From JADKCZ01 sp963786945 (GTDB taxonomy: Bacteria; Myxococcota; Myxococcia; Myxococcales; Anaeromyxobacteraceae), in NCBI GenBank assembly GCA_963786945.1, contig CAWBAO010000006.1:310001-374000 (forward strand): 64,000 nucleotides of DNA. Direction: 5' to 3'. Position numbers and translations under genes: made by a program. The notes beneath the pieces were generated by a model. That model saw nothing but the letters and a program-made list of their open reading frames with translations. It made no database searches and had not been told where the DNA came from. The stretch's first letter is position 1. Every line of letters begins with the position of its first letter. Positions 9,417 through 18,279 of this stretch are shown piece by piece.

Positions 9417-9659
9417 ATGACGACCGCGCAGCTGTACCAGCTCTACTGTCAGTCTTACGGCGAGTTCTACCGCGAGCACGGCGGCGTGCTGCTCGGCTCC
9501 CGGCGCTCGCTCTCCGGCGTCGAGGCGGTGGTGATGGAGTTCGCCGCCGAGGACGCCGCCAACGGCACCCCGCTCCGATCGCCCGGGCAGTTCGAGGCCT
9601 GCGTCGCGGCCGGGATCGAGGCGCTCCTGCCGCTCGGGCTGAGGCAGGGGGCGGCGTAG
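9417..9659 (+). CDS. Small hypothetical protein
   Basis: 80 residues from ATG 9417, with CAGGAGG at 9402-9408 as a strong ribosome site eight bases upstream; the frame stays open to 9294 but this site decides the start. The protein is soluble, with an aromatic N-terminus (several Tyr and Cys within the first 20 residues) and an acidic-helical middle. No known domain recognised. It converges with the GGDEF-EAL gene. Confidence 0.6.
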   Translation: MTTAQLYQLYCQSYGEFYREHGGVLLGSRRSLSGVEAVVMEFAAEDAANGTPLRSPGQFEACVAAGIEALLPLGLRQGAA

Positions 9660-9677
9660 CCGGGACCAGCCGGTTCC

Positions 9678-9706
9678 GGCCCGGCGCCCCGGGGCGGGCG
9701 CCGGCC
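9678..9706. terminator. Bidirectional GC-rich hairpin between convergent genes
   Basis: GGCCCGGCGCCCC (9678-9690) can pair with GGGCGCCGGCC (9696-9706) with one bulge. It sits between the ends of two converging genes. No T run follows on either side, so it may act as a pause or Rho-assisted end rather than a classical terminator. Confidence 0.35.
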
Positions 9707-9714
9707 AGCCGGCC

Positions 9715-11958
9715 TCACCAGCGGGCGTTCCGCTCCAGGAGCGAGTAGGCCGCGTCGCCGTCGATGGGCGGCGAGAAGTAGTACCCCTGGGCGGCGTTGC
9801 AGCCGAGCTCGCGCAGGAAGCGGAACTGCTCGGCGGTCTCGACCCCCTCGGCCACCACCGGCTTCCCCATGTCCCGCGCCACCGCCATGATGGTGCGCAC
9901 CAGCTCGGGCGCCTCGCCGCGCGGGGCCCCGCCGGAGAAGAGCGAGCGGTCGATCTTGACCGAGTCGCACTCGAACTGGTGGAGCGAGCGGATCGACGAG
10001 GAGCCGGACCCGAAGTCGTCCATCAGCAGCTTCACGCCGTGGCTGTGGAGCTGGGCCAGCCGGCGTGGCGAGTCCTCCGACTGGCGCAGGACGCTCTCGG
10101 AGAGCTCCAGGGCCAGGTCGGCCGGCTCCATGTGGGCCTTCTTGACCACCTCGTCGATGTTCTCGATCAGGTCGGCCTGCAGCAGCTGCTTGGAGGAGAG
10201 GTTGACGTGCAGCATGAGGCGGCTGGCCGAGGCGGCCTGGCGGCAGCGCGCCAGGTCGCGCCCCGCCTGCTGCAGCACCCAGCGGCCGATGGGCACGATC
10301 AGGCCGGTCTCCTCGGCGAAGGGGACGAACTGGTCGGGGGCCATCAGGCCGCGCTTCGGGTGGGCCCAGCGGACCAGCGCCTCCAGCCCCTGGATGCGCC
10401 CCGAGGCCACGTCCACCACCGGCAGGTACTGGAGGCGGAACTCCTGCCGCTGCAGGGCGTGCCGGAGGTCGGTCTCCAGGTCGAGCAGCTGGGGCGAGCG
10501 CTCGCGCAGGTCCCCGTCGAAGACCACGCAGCGGGCCCGCCCCAGGGCCTTGGCCCGGTACATGGCGGTGTCGGCGTCGAGCAGCAGGTCCTCGGGCCGG
10601 CCGTAGGCCGGGGAGTAGATGGCGATGCCGATGCTGACCGTGGAGAAGACCTCGTGGGAGGCGATCTGGAAGGGGAGCGCGGTGGCCTGGCGGATGCGCT
10701 CCGCCACGGCCTCGGCGTCCACCACGCCCTTGACGTCATCGACCAGGATGGTGAACTCGTCGCCGCCCATGCGGGCCAGGGCGTCCCCCTCGCGCAGGCA
10801 GGTCTGCAGCCGCCGCGTGGTCTGCACCAGCAGGTCGTCGCCAGCGGCGTGCCCCAGGCCGTCGTTGACCGACTTGAAGTGGTCGAGGTCGAGGAAGAGG
10901 ACGGCGAAGGCGTAGCCCTCGCGGCGCCGGGCCCGGGCGAAGGACCGCTTCATCAGGTCCAGGAACATGGCGCGGTTGGGCAGCCGGGTGAGCGGGTCGT
11001 GGAGGGCGTCGTGCACCACCCGCTCGGCGGCGGCCCGCCGCTCGGTGACGTCCATCATCGCGCCGCACAGCCGGACGGCCTTGCCGCTGGCGTCCCGCAC
11101 CGCACCGGCCCGGGCCAGCACCCAGCGCCAGCTGCCGTCCTCGTGGCGGAGGCGGTGCTCGCTCTCGAAGCGCGGCGACCCGCCGTCCAGGTGGGTGCGC
11201 AGCGTCGTCTGCACCGCCTCGCGGTCGGAGGCGTGGATGCGCTCCAGCCAGTCGCTGGCCTTGCCGGTGGACTTCTCCAGCCCCACCAGCTCCAGCCAGG
11301 TGTTGGAGAGCCAGAGCCGGTCGGTGCGCAGGTCCCAGTCGAAGAGGCCGTCGCCGATCCCCTGCCAGGCCACCGCGTAGCGATCGTCGGAGGCGAAGGG
11401 CTCCCGCACCAGCACGGCGGCCCCCAGCGGGTGCCCGTCCCGGCCCGGCAGCGGCACCACCGTCCACTCGTCCAGGCGGGCCTCGCCGGAGCGGGTCGCC
11501 GCCACCCGCAGCGACTGGTCCACCTCGCCGCGCTCGAGCAGCCCCTGCAGCTCGCGCTGCACCGCGGCCCGGTCCACCTCGGGGAAGAGCAGCTCGTCCA
11601 GCTTGCGCCCCACCGCCTCCTTCTCGCCGTGGCCGAACTGCCGCTCGGCGGCGGCGTTCCAGGCCAGCACCTGCAGCTGCTGGTCGCAGATGAGGGCGGC
11701 GAAGGGGGCCCGCTCGAACAGCTGGCGGCGCAGGCGGGCCATGGGCGCCCCCTGGACCCGCTTCGGGGGCGGCTCGGCCTCGGCGCTGCGGCCCGCCAGG
11801 GTGGTCAGCAGGCTGAGGGCGTTCTGCAGCGCCGAGCGGTCCTGGTCGGCCCGCCGGTAGTCGGCCTCGATCTCGCGCCACAGCTGGCGCAGCGCCGGGC
11901 GCGCCGCCTCGCTGGCGTCGAGGTGGGTGGCGAGCCGGCGGCGGAGGCGCGGGTGCAC
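9715..11958 (-). CDS. PAS-PAS-GGDEF-EAL c-di-GMP signalling protein
   Basis: 747 residues, no signal peptide or membrane segment, so cytoplasmic. A short helical N-terminus is followed by two PAS-like domains (about 75-195 and 195-315), GGDEF (about 325-490) and EAL (about 500-745). The cyclase motif is intact (MGGDEF) and an RxxD inhibitory site (REGD) lies five residues upstream. The EAL motif is present as EALVRW, with NLSSKQL, DDFGSG, KIDRSLF and AEGVET also kept; the usual Tyr after DDFGTG is replaced by Ser. Both activities are possible. GTG start at 11958 lies one base after the end of the EAL gene, so the two are one operon. Confidence 0.9.
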   Translation of the reverse strand: MHPRLRRRLATHLDASEAARPALRQLWREIEADYRRADQDRSALQNALSLLTTLAGRSAEAEPPPKRVQGAPMARLRRQLFERAPFAALICDQQLQVLAWNAAAERQFGHGEKEAVGRKLDELLFPEVDRAAVQRELQGLLERGEVDQSLRVAATRSGEARLDEWTVVPLPGRDGHPLGAAVLVREPFASDDRYAVAWQGIGDGLFDWDLRTDRLWLSNTWLELVGLEKSTGKASDWLERIHASDREAVQTTLRTHLDGGSPRFESEHRLRHEDGSWRWVLARAGAVRDASGKAVRLCGAMMDVTERRAAAERVVHDALHDPLTRLPNRAMFLDLMKRSFARARRREGYAFAVLFLDLDHFKSVNDGLGHAAGDDLLVQTTRRLQTCLREGDALARMGGDEFTILVDDVKGVVDAEAVAERIRQATALPFQIASHEVFSTVSIGIAIYSPAYGRPEDLLLDADTAMYRAKALGRARCVVFDGDLRERSPQLLDLETDLRHALQRQEFRLQYLPVVDVASGRIQGLEALVRWAHPKRGLMAPDQFVPFAEETGLIVPIGRWVLQQAGRDLARCRQAASASRLMLHVNLSSKQLLQADLIENIDEVVKKAHMEPADLALELSESVLRQSEDSPRRLAQLHSHGVKLLMDDFGSGSSSIRSLHQFECDSVKIDRSLFSGGAPRGEAPELVRTIMAVARDMGKPVVAEGVETAEQFRFLRELGCNAAQGYYFSPPIDGDAAYSLLERNARW

Positions 11959-11959
11959 G

Positions 11960-13048
11960 TCAGCCCCGCGCGACCGGCCGTGGGCTCGGCCCCGGCCTGG
12001 CGATGAGGAAGCCCTGCACGAAGTCGGCGCCGCGCTGGCGCGCCCACTCCAGCTCCTGCGTCCGCTCCACGCCCTCGACGATGGTCTTGATGCCGAGCCC
12101 GTGGCCGATCTCCAGCAGCTTGCTGGCGATGAGGTCCTTGACCCGGTCCTGGTGCACGTCCTTGATGAGCTCGCGGTCGAGCTTGATGAAGTCCGGGCGC
12201 AGCCGGTGGACCAGGTTGAGGGTGGACCAGCCGGCGCCCAGGTCGTCGAGCGCCACCCGGAAGCCGTCGCGCCGGTAGCAGTCGAGCACGTGCTTGAGGT
12301 GCTCGACGTCCTCGATCCGGTCGGCCTCGATGACCTCGAAGACGAAGCGCTGCGGCGCCATCCCGGCGGCGGAGATGGCCGCCACGGTGGCCTCGAGGGC
12401 GCTCTCGGCGTCGTCCATCATGGCCGGCGAGAAGTTGATGAAGACGGTCACGTCGGCGGCCAGGTGGGCGGACTCGCGGATGGCGCAGCAGCAGGCGGCC
12501 AGGTCGAGCTGCTGGAAGAGCCCGGCCTCCCGCGCCCCCTGCAGGATGGCGAGCGGCTCGAGCGGCCGGCCGTCCCGCCCGCGGCCGCGCAGCAGCGCCT
12601 CGTGGGCGAAGACGCGCGAGGTGTCGCCGGCGTGGACGATGGGGTGGAAGTGGCTGGTGATCCCGCCCGACTGGAACTGGGTCAGCAGCCAGCCGGTCTG
12701 GGCCGCCACGTGCAGCTCGTGCAGCGAGGCGATGCGCCCGAAGTCGTCGAGCGAGGGCTGCTCGCCGCCGGCGACGAAGAGCGCGCGGGTCCGGCGCGCC
12801 TCGGCCTCGCCGAGGCCGGCCCCGAGCAGGAGGATGCAGCCCTCCAGCTCGCCCGGCCCGAGCCTGGCCTGGAGGCAGGAGCCGGACGGCGCGGCCGGGT
12901 TGCCCATCTCGCGCAGCATCTCGGCGGCGCGGGCGCGCGCCGACACGGCGGGGAGCCAGAGGAACAGGGTGCCGGCCGTGCCGGGCGAGGTGGCCGGCGC
13001 CGCAGAGGTCGTGACGTGAACGGCTTGGCGCCTGCCCAGTGATATCAC
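11960..13048 (-). CDS. EAL-domain c-di-GMP phosphodiesterase-like protein
   Basis: A single EAL domain occupies the C-terminal two thirds. EALLRGRG, INFSPAMM, the VFEVIEADRI segment (in place of ELTES), DDLGAGWSTL, FIKLDRELI and VEGVER are visible, so most metal and substrate residues are kept. The N-terminal 110 residues are not a domain I recognise. The frame is open up to 13207 but the composition there is unlike protein; GTG 13048 (about 362 residues) is my choice and remains uncertain because no clear ribosome site is seen. Upstream partner of the PAS-GGDEF-EAL gene. Confidence 0.8.
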   Translation of the reverse strand: MISLGRRQAVHVTTSAAPATSPGTAGTLFLWLPAVSARARAAEMLREMGNPAAPSGSCLQARLGPGELEGCILLLGAGLGEAEARRTRALFVAGGEQPSLDDFGRIASLHELHVAAQTGWLLTQFQSGGITSHFHPIVHAGDTSRVFAHEALLRGRGRDGRPLEPLAILQGAREAGLFQQLDLAACCCAIRESAHLAADVTVFINFSPAMMDDAESALEATVAAISAAGMAPQRFVFEVIEADRIEDVEHLKHVLDCYRRDGFRVALDDLGAGWSTLNLVHRLRPDFIKLDRELIKDVHQDRVKDLIASKLLEIGHGLGIKTIVEGVERTQELEWARQRGADFVQGFLIARPGPSPRPVARG

Positions 13049-13225
13049 CGGTGGACAGGGTATCGATGTGTGCCGGAGACCGCAACGAACCCACCGGGCT
13101 GCGCCGCCGTTTGCCGTCCCGTGAACGGGGGACCGGCGCGCCGAGGCCCCCCGGGCGGGCGTCGCCAGAATCGACCGGACCCCGGCCTCGACCGGCGGTG
13201 TCTTCACGGCGGGTCCGGCCGGCGC

Positions 13226-13241
13226 GGCCCGGCACCGGGCC
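13226..13241 (-). terminator. Hairpin after the cytochrome oxidase operon
   Basis: GGCCCGG and CCGGGCC (13226-13241) form a perfect short stem just past the TAG of the subunit IV gene on the minus strand, within a longer CCGGGC-repeat stretch. No T run follows. Candidate transcript end only. Confidence 0.35.
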
Positions 13242-13250
13242 CGGGCCCGG

Positions 13251-13616
13251 CTACTTCGGGACCGCCGCGGCGGCCGCCTCGGCCGCGGCCCTCAGGTCGG
13301 GCTGGTACTGGGTCGTGTCGAACACCACGAAGCCGACGAAGAGGACCACGAAGAAGAGCGCGCCGACGAAGACCACCGCCTGGAAGCGGCTCTCGTACCT
13401 GAGGTGCATGAAGAACATGGCCACCAGCGAGGCCTTCAGGCCGGCGATGGCCAGCGCCAGCACGATGTTGAAGGCGCCCAGGTCCAGGCGCGAGGAGGCC
13501 ACCGTGACGGCGGTGAGCGCCAGCAGGGCCCCGGCGGTGCCGAGCAGCACCGAGGCCGGGAGGACGTGGGGCGCGGCCTCGGCGGCCGGCGCGGCGTGGG
13601 GAGCGGGGTGGTCCAT
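13251..13616 (-). CDS. ctaF: caa3-type cytochrome c oxidase subunit IV
   Basis: 121 residues with three predicted membrane helices. The His/Ala/Pro-rich N-terminal tail, LKASLVAMFFMHLRYE and the C-terminal VFDTTQYQPDL match the prokaryotic cytochrome c oxidase subunit IV family found with caa3 enzymes. It is the last gene of the oxidase operon, 11 bases after subunit III, with start ATG 13616. Confidence 0.85.
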   Translation of the reverse strand: MDHPAPHAAPAAEAAPHVLPASVLLGTAGALLALTAVTVASSRLDLGAFNIVLALAIAGLKASLVAMFFMHLRYESRFQAVVFVGALFFVVLFVGFVVFDTTQYQPDLRAAAEAAAAAVPK

Positions 13617-13627
13617 GGCCGGCCTCG

Positions 13628-14328
13628 TCAGATCAGGTAGAAGAGCGGGAAGAGGAAGATCCAGATCATGTCGACGAGGTGCCAGTAGAGGGCCACCGCG
13701 TCGACCGGGACGTAGTAGCCGGGCGAGAAGTCGCCGCGCCCGGCCCGCCGGATGAGCCACAGGTACAGCCCCATGCCGATGAGCACGTGGATGCCGTGCA
13801 GGCCGGTCATGAGGAAGTAGATGCTGAAGAAGGTGCCGAGGTGGGCCGGGACCGGCGCCGCCCGCAGCGCCGCCGGCAGCGAGGCCAGCACCTCCTCGCT
13901 GGGGTGGTAGGCGGCCCCCCAGAAGATGCCGTTGTGGAGCTTGTGGCTGTACTCGAAGTACTTCACCACCAGGAAGACGCTGGCCAGCAGCAGGGTGGCC
14001 AGCAGCATGAGCCGCAGCTCGCCCCGGCGTCCCAGCTGGGCGCTGCGCACCGCCCAGGCGGCGGTGAGGCTGCTGCCGATGAGCACCAGGGTGTTGAGGC
14101 CGCCCATGCGCCAGTCGAGGAAGTGGTGGGCGTAGTGGAACAGCTCGGGGTGGTTGGCCCGGAAGACGGCGTAGGCCACGAAGAGCCCGCCGAAGAAGAG
14201 CAGCTCGCTGGCCAGGAAGAGCCACAGCCCCAGCTTGCTGGTGTCGAGCTGCTCCCCCATGGTGCGGAAGTGGCCGGCCAGGAAGGGGGAGGCGGTGCCC
14301 GCCCCGGGCTGCGGCGTCGCGGTGCCGC

Positions 14329-14332
<4 letters not shown>
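13628..14332 (-). CDS. ctaE: Cytochrome c oxidase subunit III
   Basis: 234 residues, hydrophobic, five helices as in short caa3-type subunit III. LGLWLFLASELLFFGGLF at the first helix, MTGLHGIHVLIGMG and the C-terminal YWHLVDMIWIFLFPLFYL are diagnostic. The start ATG 14332 overlaps the stop of subunit I (ATGA), showing translational coupling. Confidence 0.93.
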
Positions 14333-15998
<1,666 letters not shown>

Positions 15999-16002
<4 letters not shown>

Positions 16003-16976
16003 GGCTTCTCCTTCAGGCTCTGCAGGTAGGCGATGACCGCCAGCATCTCCTGCTCCTCGAGCGGCATGGGCGGCATCATGTCCTCGTAGCCGGCCACGAT
16101 CTTCCTGGCCGGCGTCACGATCGACTCGCGCACGTAGTTCTCGTCGACGGTGGCGGTGCCGCCGCCCACCAGCTTCTCGGTCTTGCCCCACAGCCCCTTG
16201 ACGGTGGGGCCGACCCCGGCCGAGCCGTCGTCGCTGTGGCAGGCGCTGCAGCCCTTCTCGTCGAAGAGCTTGCGCCCCTGCTCGGCCAGGGAGAGCGTGG
16301 GGGAGCGCCCCTCGGCGGCCCAGGCGTCGTAGGAGGCCTGGTCCGGGTGGATCACCACGTCGGCCATCATCTGCGAGTGGTTGGTCCCGCAGTACTCGGC
16401 GCAGAGGATGGGGAAGGTGCCGGCCATGATGGGGGTGAAGTTCATCCGCGTGTAGCGGCCGGGCACCGCGTCCTGCTTGAGCCGGAACTGCGGCACGTAG
16501 AGCGAGTGCACCACGTCGGCCGAGGCCAGCACCAGCTCGACCGGCTGGCCCACCACCAGGTGCAGGTCCTTGGCCCCCTTGCCGTTGGGGTGGTCGAACC
16601 ACCAGGACCACTTGCGGGCCATCACCTTGACCTGCGCCGGCGCCGGGCCGGGCGGGGTCCCGGTCATGTCCAGGTAGACCTTGGTGGAGATGCCGAACAT
16701 CACCATCACCAGCAGGAGCGGGATCCCCGACCAGGTCAGCTCGAGGCGGGTGGAGTGGTCCGGCGAGGCCTCCGGGGCCTGGCGCGAGGCGCTGGCCCGG
16801 TAGCGGAACACGAAGAGCAGGGTGACCGCGACGATGAGCACCAGCGAGACCGCGCTCACCCAGAAGATGAAGTGGAAGACGTGGTCCACCCCCTCGGCCA
16901 CGCTGGAGGCGCGCTCCGGCAGGTAGCCGGTGCCGGCGAGGAGGAGGGACCGGAGCGGCCCGGGTGCGAGGGTCAT
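15999..16976 (-). CDS. ctaC: Cytochrome c oxidase subunit II with fused cytochrome c (caa3)
   Basis: 325 residues: two N-terminal membrane helices, a cupredoxin CuA domain and a C-terminal c-type heme domain. The CuA ligands are visible as His157 and the CAEYCGTNHSQM block (Cys192, Glu194, Cys196, His200, Met203). The heme motif CSACH is at 243-247, with Met ligands available near the C-terminus (MMPPM). This fusion defines the caa3 class, which accepts electrons from a periplasmic cytochrome c. The start overlaps the SCO gene end by four bases. Confidence 0.95.
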
Positions 16977-17787
16977 GTGGACTTTTCCTGGAGGCGGCGC
17001 CGCCGGGCCCCGCGGAGCGCGTGGTAGCCGAGGAAGGAGACGAGGAAGAGCAGGGCCAGGGTGCCGCCGGTGCGCATGGCCTTGAGCGCCAGCGGGGCCG
17101 GGTCGGCCGGGTCGAAGCCCATGCAGGTGAGCAGGAAGCCGCCGATGCTGCGCTGCTCCTCGGCGGTGGCCACCCGGTTCGAGCCGGCCCGCTCCAGGGC
17201 CGCGGTGAGCGCCGCCGCCGGGTAGCTGATGCCGTGCAGGTAGCCGCTGACGCGCCCGTCGCCGGTGAGGACCACCAGGGTGGCCTGGTGGGCGTACTCC
17301 CTGGTCTGCGGATCGTAGCGGTACTTGAAGCCCACCGCCCCGGCCAGCGCGTCCACGTCGGCCTTCGACCCGGTGACGAAGCGCCAGCCCCGCTCGACGC
17401 CGGCGCCGCCGCCGGCCTCGCGCACGTGCGCCTCCTTGTAGCGGGCCAGCTGCGGGCGCTGCTCGTCCGGGTCGATGCTCACGGTGAGCACGCCGAAGCG
17501 GTCGCCGCCCCAGCCGAGGTCGCGCAGCGCACGGGACAGGCCGGAGAGCTGCAGGCCGCAGAGGCGCGGGCAGCTGGTGTAGTTGAAGGAGAGGAGCAGC
17601 GGGCGTCCCCCAGCTCCGCCAGCGTGACCGGGCGCCCCTCCGAGTCGGTGAAGGTGGCGGCGCGGGGCACGGCGGCGCCGAGCTTCTCCTCGACGCCGAT
17701 GGCCGCCACCTCGCGCTTGAGCTGGTCGGTGGTCTGGGCCCGGGCGGGAAGGGCCGCCGCGGCCAAGAGGGCCAGCAGGGCCGACAT
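16973..17787 (-). CDS. SCO1/SenC copper chaperone for CuA assembly, frameshifted
   Basis: N-terminal part: signal peptide (MSALLALLAAAALPARA) and the segment up to TLAELG. C-terminal part in another frame: PLLLSFNYTSCPRLCGLQL with the copper-binding CxxxC, VSIDPDEQRP, and a membrane anchor near the end. The parts join if the C run at 17607-17611 (G on the coding strand) had six bases instead of five. The family inserts copper into CuA of subunit II, which fits its place as first gene of the oxidase operon. The start ATG 17787 is chosen because it begins the signal peptide; a TTG at 17868 is possible but would overlap the FNR-like box. Confidence 0.82.
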
Positions 17788-17854
17788 CCCGGCCTGGCGG
17801 CGCCTCGCCCGCCGTGGCGAAGAAGCCTGAAAACGGACGGTTTGCCTCGATGGA

Positions 17855-17868
17855 TTGATCTTGGTCAA
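17855..17868 (-). promoter_or_regulatory. FNR/CRP-family-like binding site upstream of the oxidase operon
   Basis: TTGAT-CTTG-GTCAA at 17855-17868 is an interrupted palindrome with one mismatch to the FNR consensus TTGAT-N4-ATCAA. Its centre is about 75 bases upstream of the SCO start, a distance compatible with a promoter between them. It may control the oxidase with oxygen or nitrogen oxides. Motif match only. Confidence 0.45.
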
Positions 17869-18135
17869 GATTGCGTCGCAACATGAATAAGTTTTGGTTT
17901 CAGGTCAAGCAACCCGAACGGGTCCGCGCGAAGGGATGTGTGGTGGTGCGTCTCGGACGGGTAGCCGGCTATCGAACCTCGCCGCTGCCCGTCGTGATGC
18001 GGGCGCGTGGGCCGGGGCGAGGCGCCACGTTCGAACGAGCACGACGCTGGGAGCTCCCGCTGGTGTCGTGCGGGGCGCCGCGTTCAGGCTCGGGCTCTTG
18101 GCTCACGCTGTCGACGAAGAGGCGACTGAAGCGGC
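17869..18135. other. Intergenic stretch without a recognised gene
   Basis: Between the oxidase promoter and the end of the RCC1 gene region I see no convincing coding frame; open frames here have poor protein composition. It is AT-richer near 17880-17900 (GTTTTGGTTT), as expected for a promoter zone. Confidence 0.4.
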
Positions 18136-18279
18136 TCAGAACGGAACCTGCTGCGGCCGCGCTGCGAAGGTCGGGAGGCCGAGGAAGCCGTACTCGTTGG
18201 AGCCCCACCCCCAGAGCGTGCCGTCCGGCTTCACCGCCAGCGTGTAGCCGAACGAGTGTCGTTCATGCACATGTCCCGA
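18136..18279 (-). pseudogene. Detached last RCC1 blade after an in-frame TGA
   Basis: Directly after the TGA at 18280-18282, in the same frame, codons run on for 47 residues to TGA at 18136-18138. They include YTLAVKPDGTLWGWGSNEYG, a perfect RCC1 repeat. So the propeller gene once ended here, and the internal TGA cuts off its last blade, or it is a sequence error. The bridging residues SGHVHERHSFG are not repeat-like, so a small local rearrangement is also possible. Confidence 0.65.

Noticed and set aside
13227..13250. CCGGGC-repeat stretch as a CRISPR or REP element
   Set aside because: It is only a short run of self-complementary GC bases with no spacers and no further copies noticed in the window.
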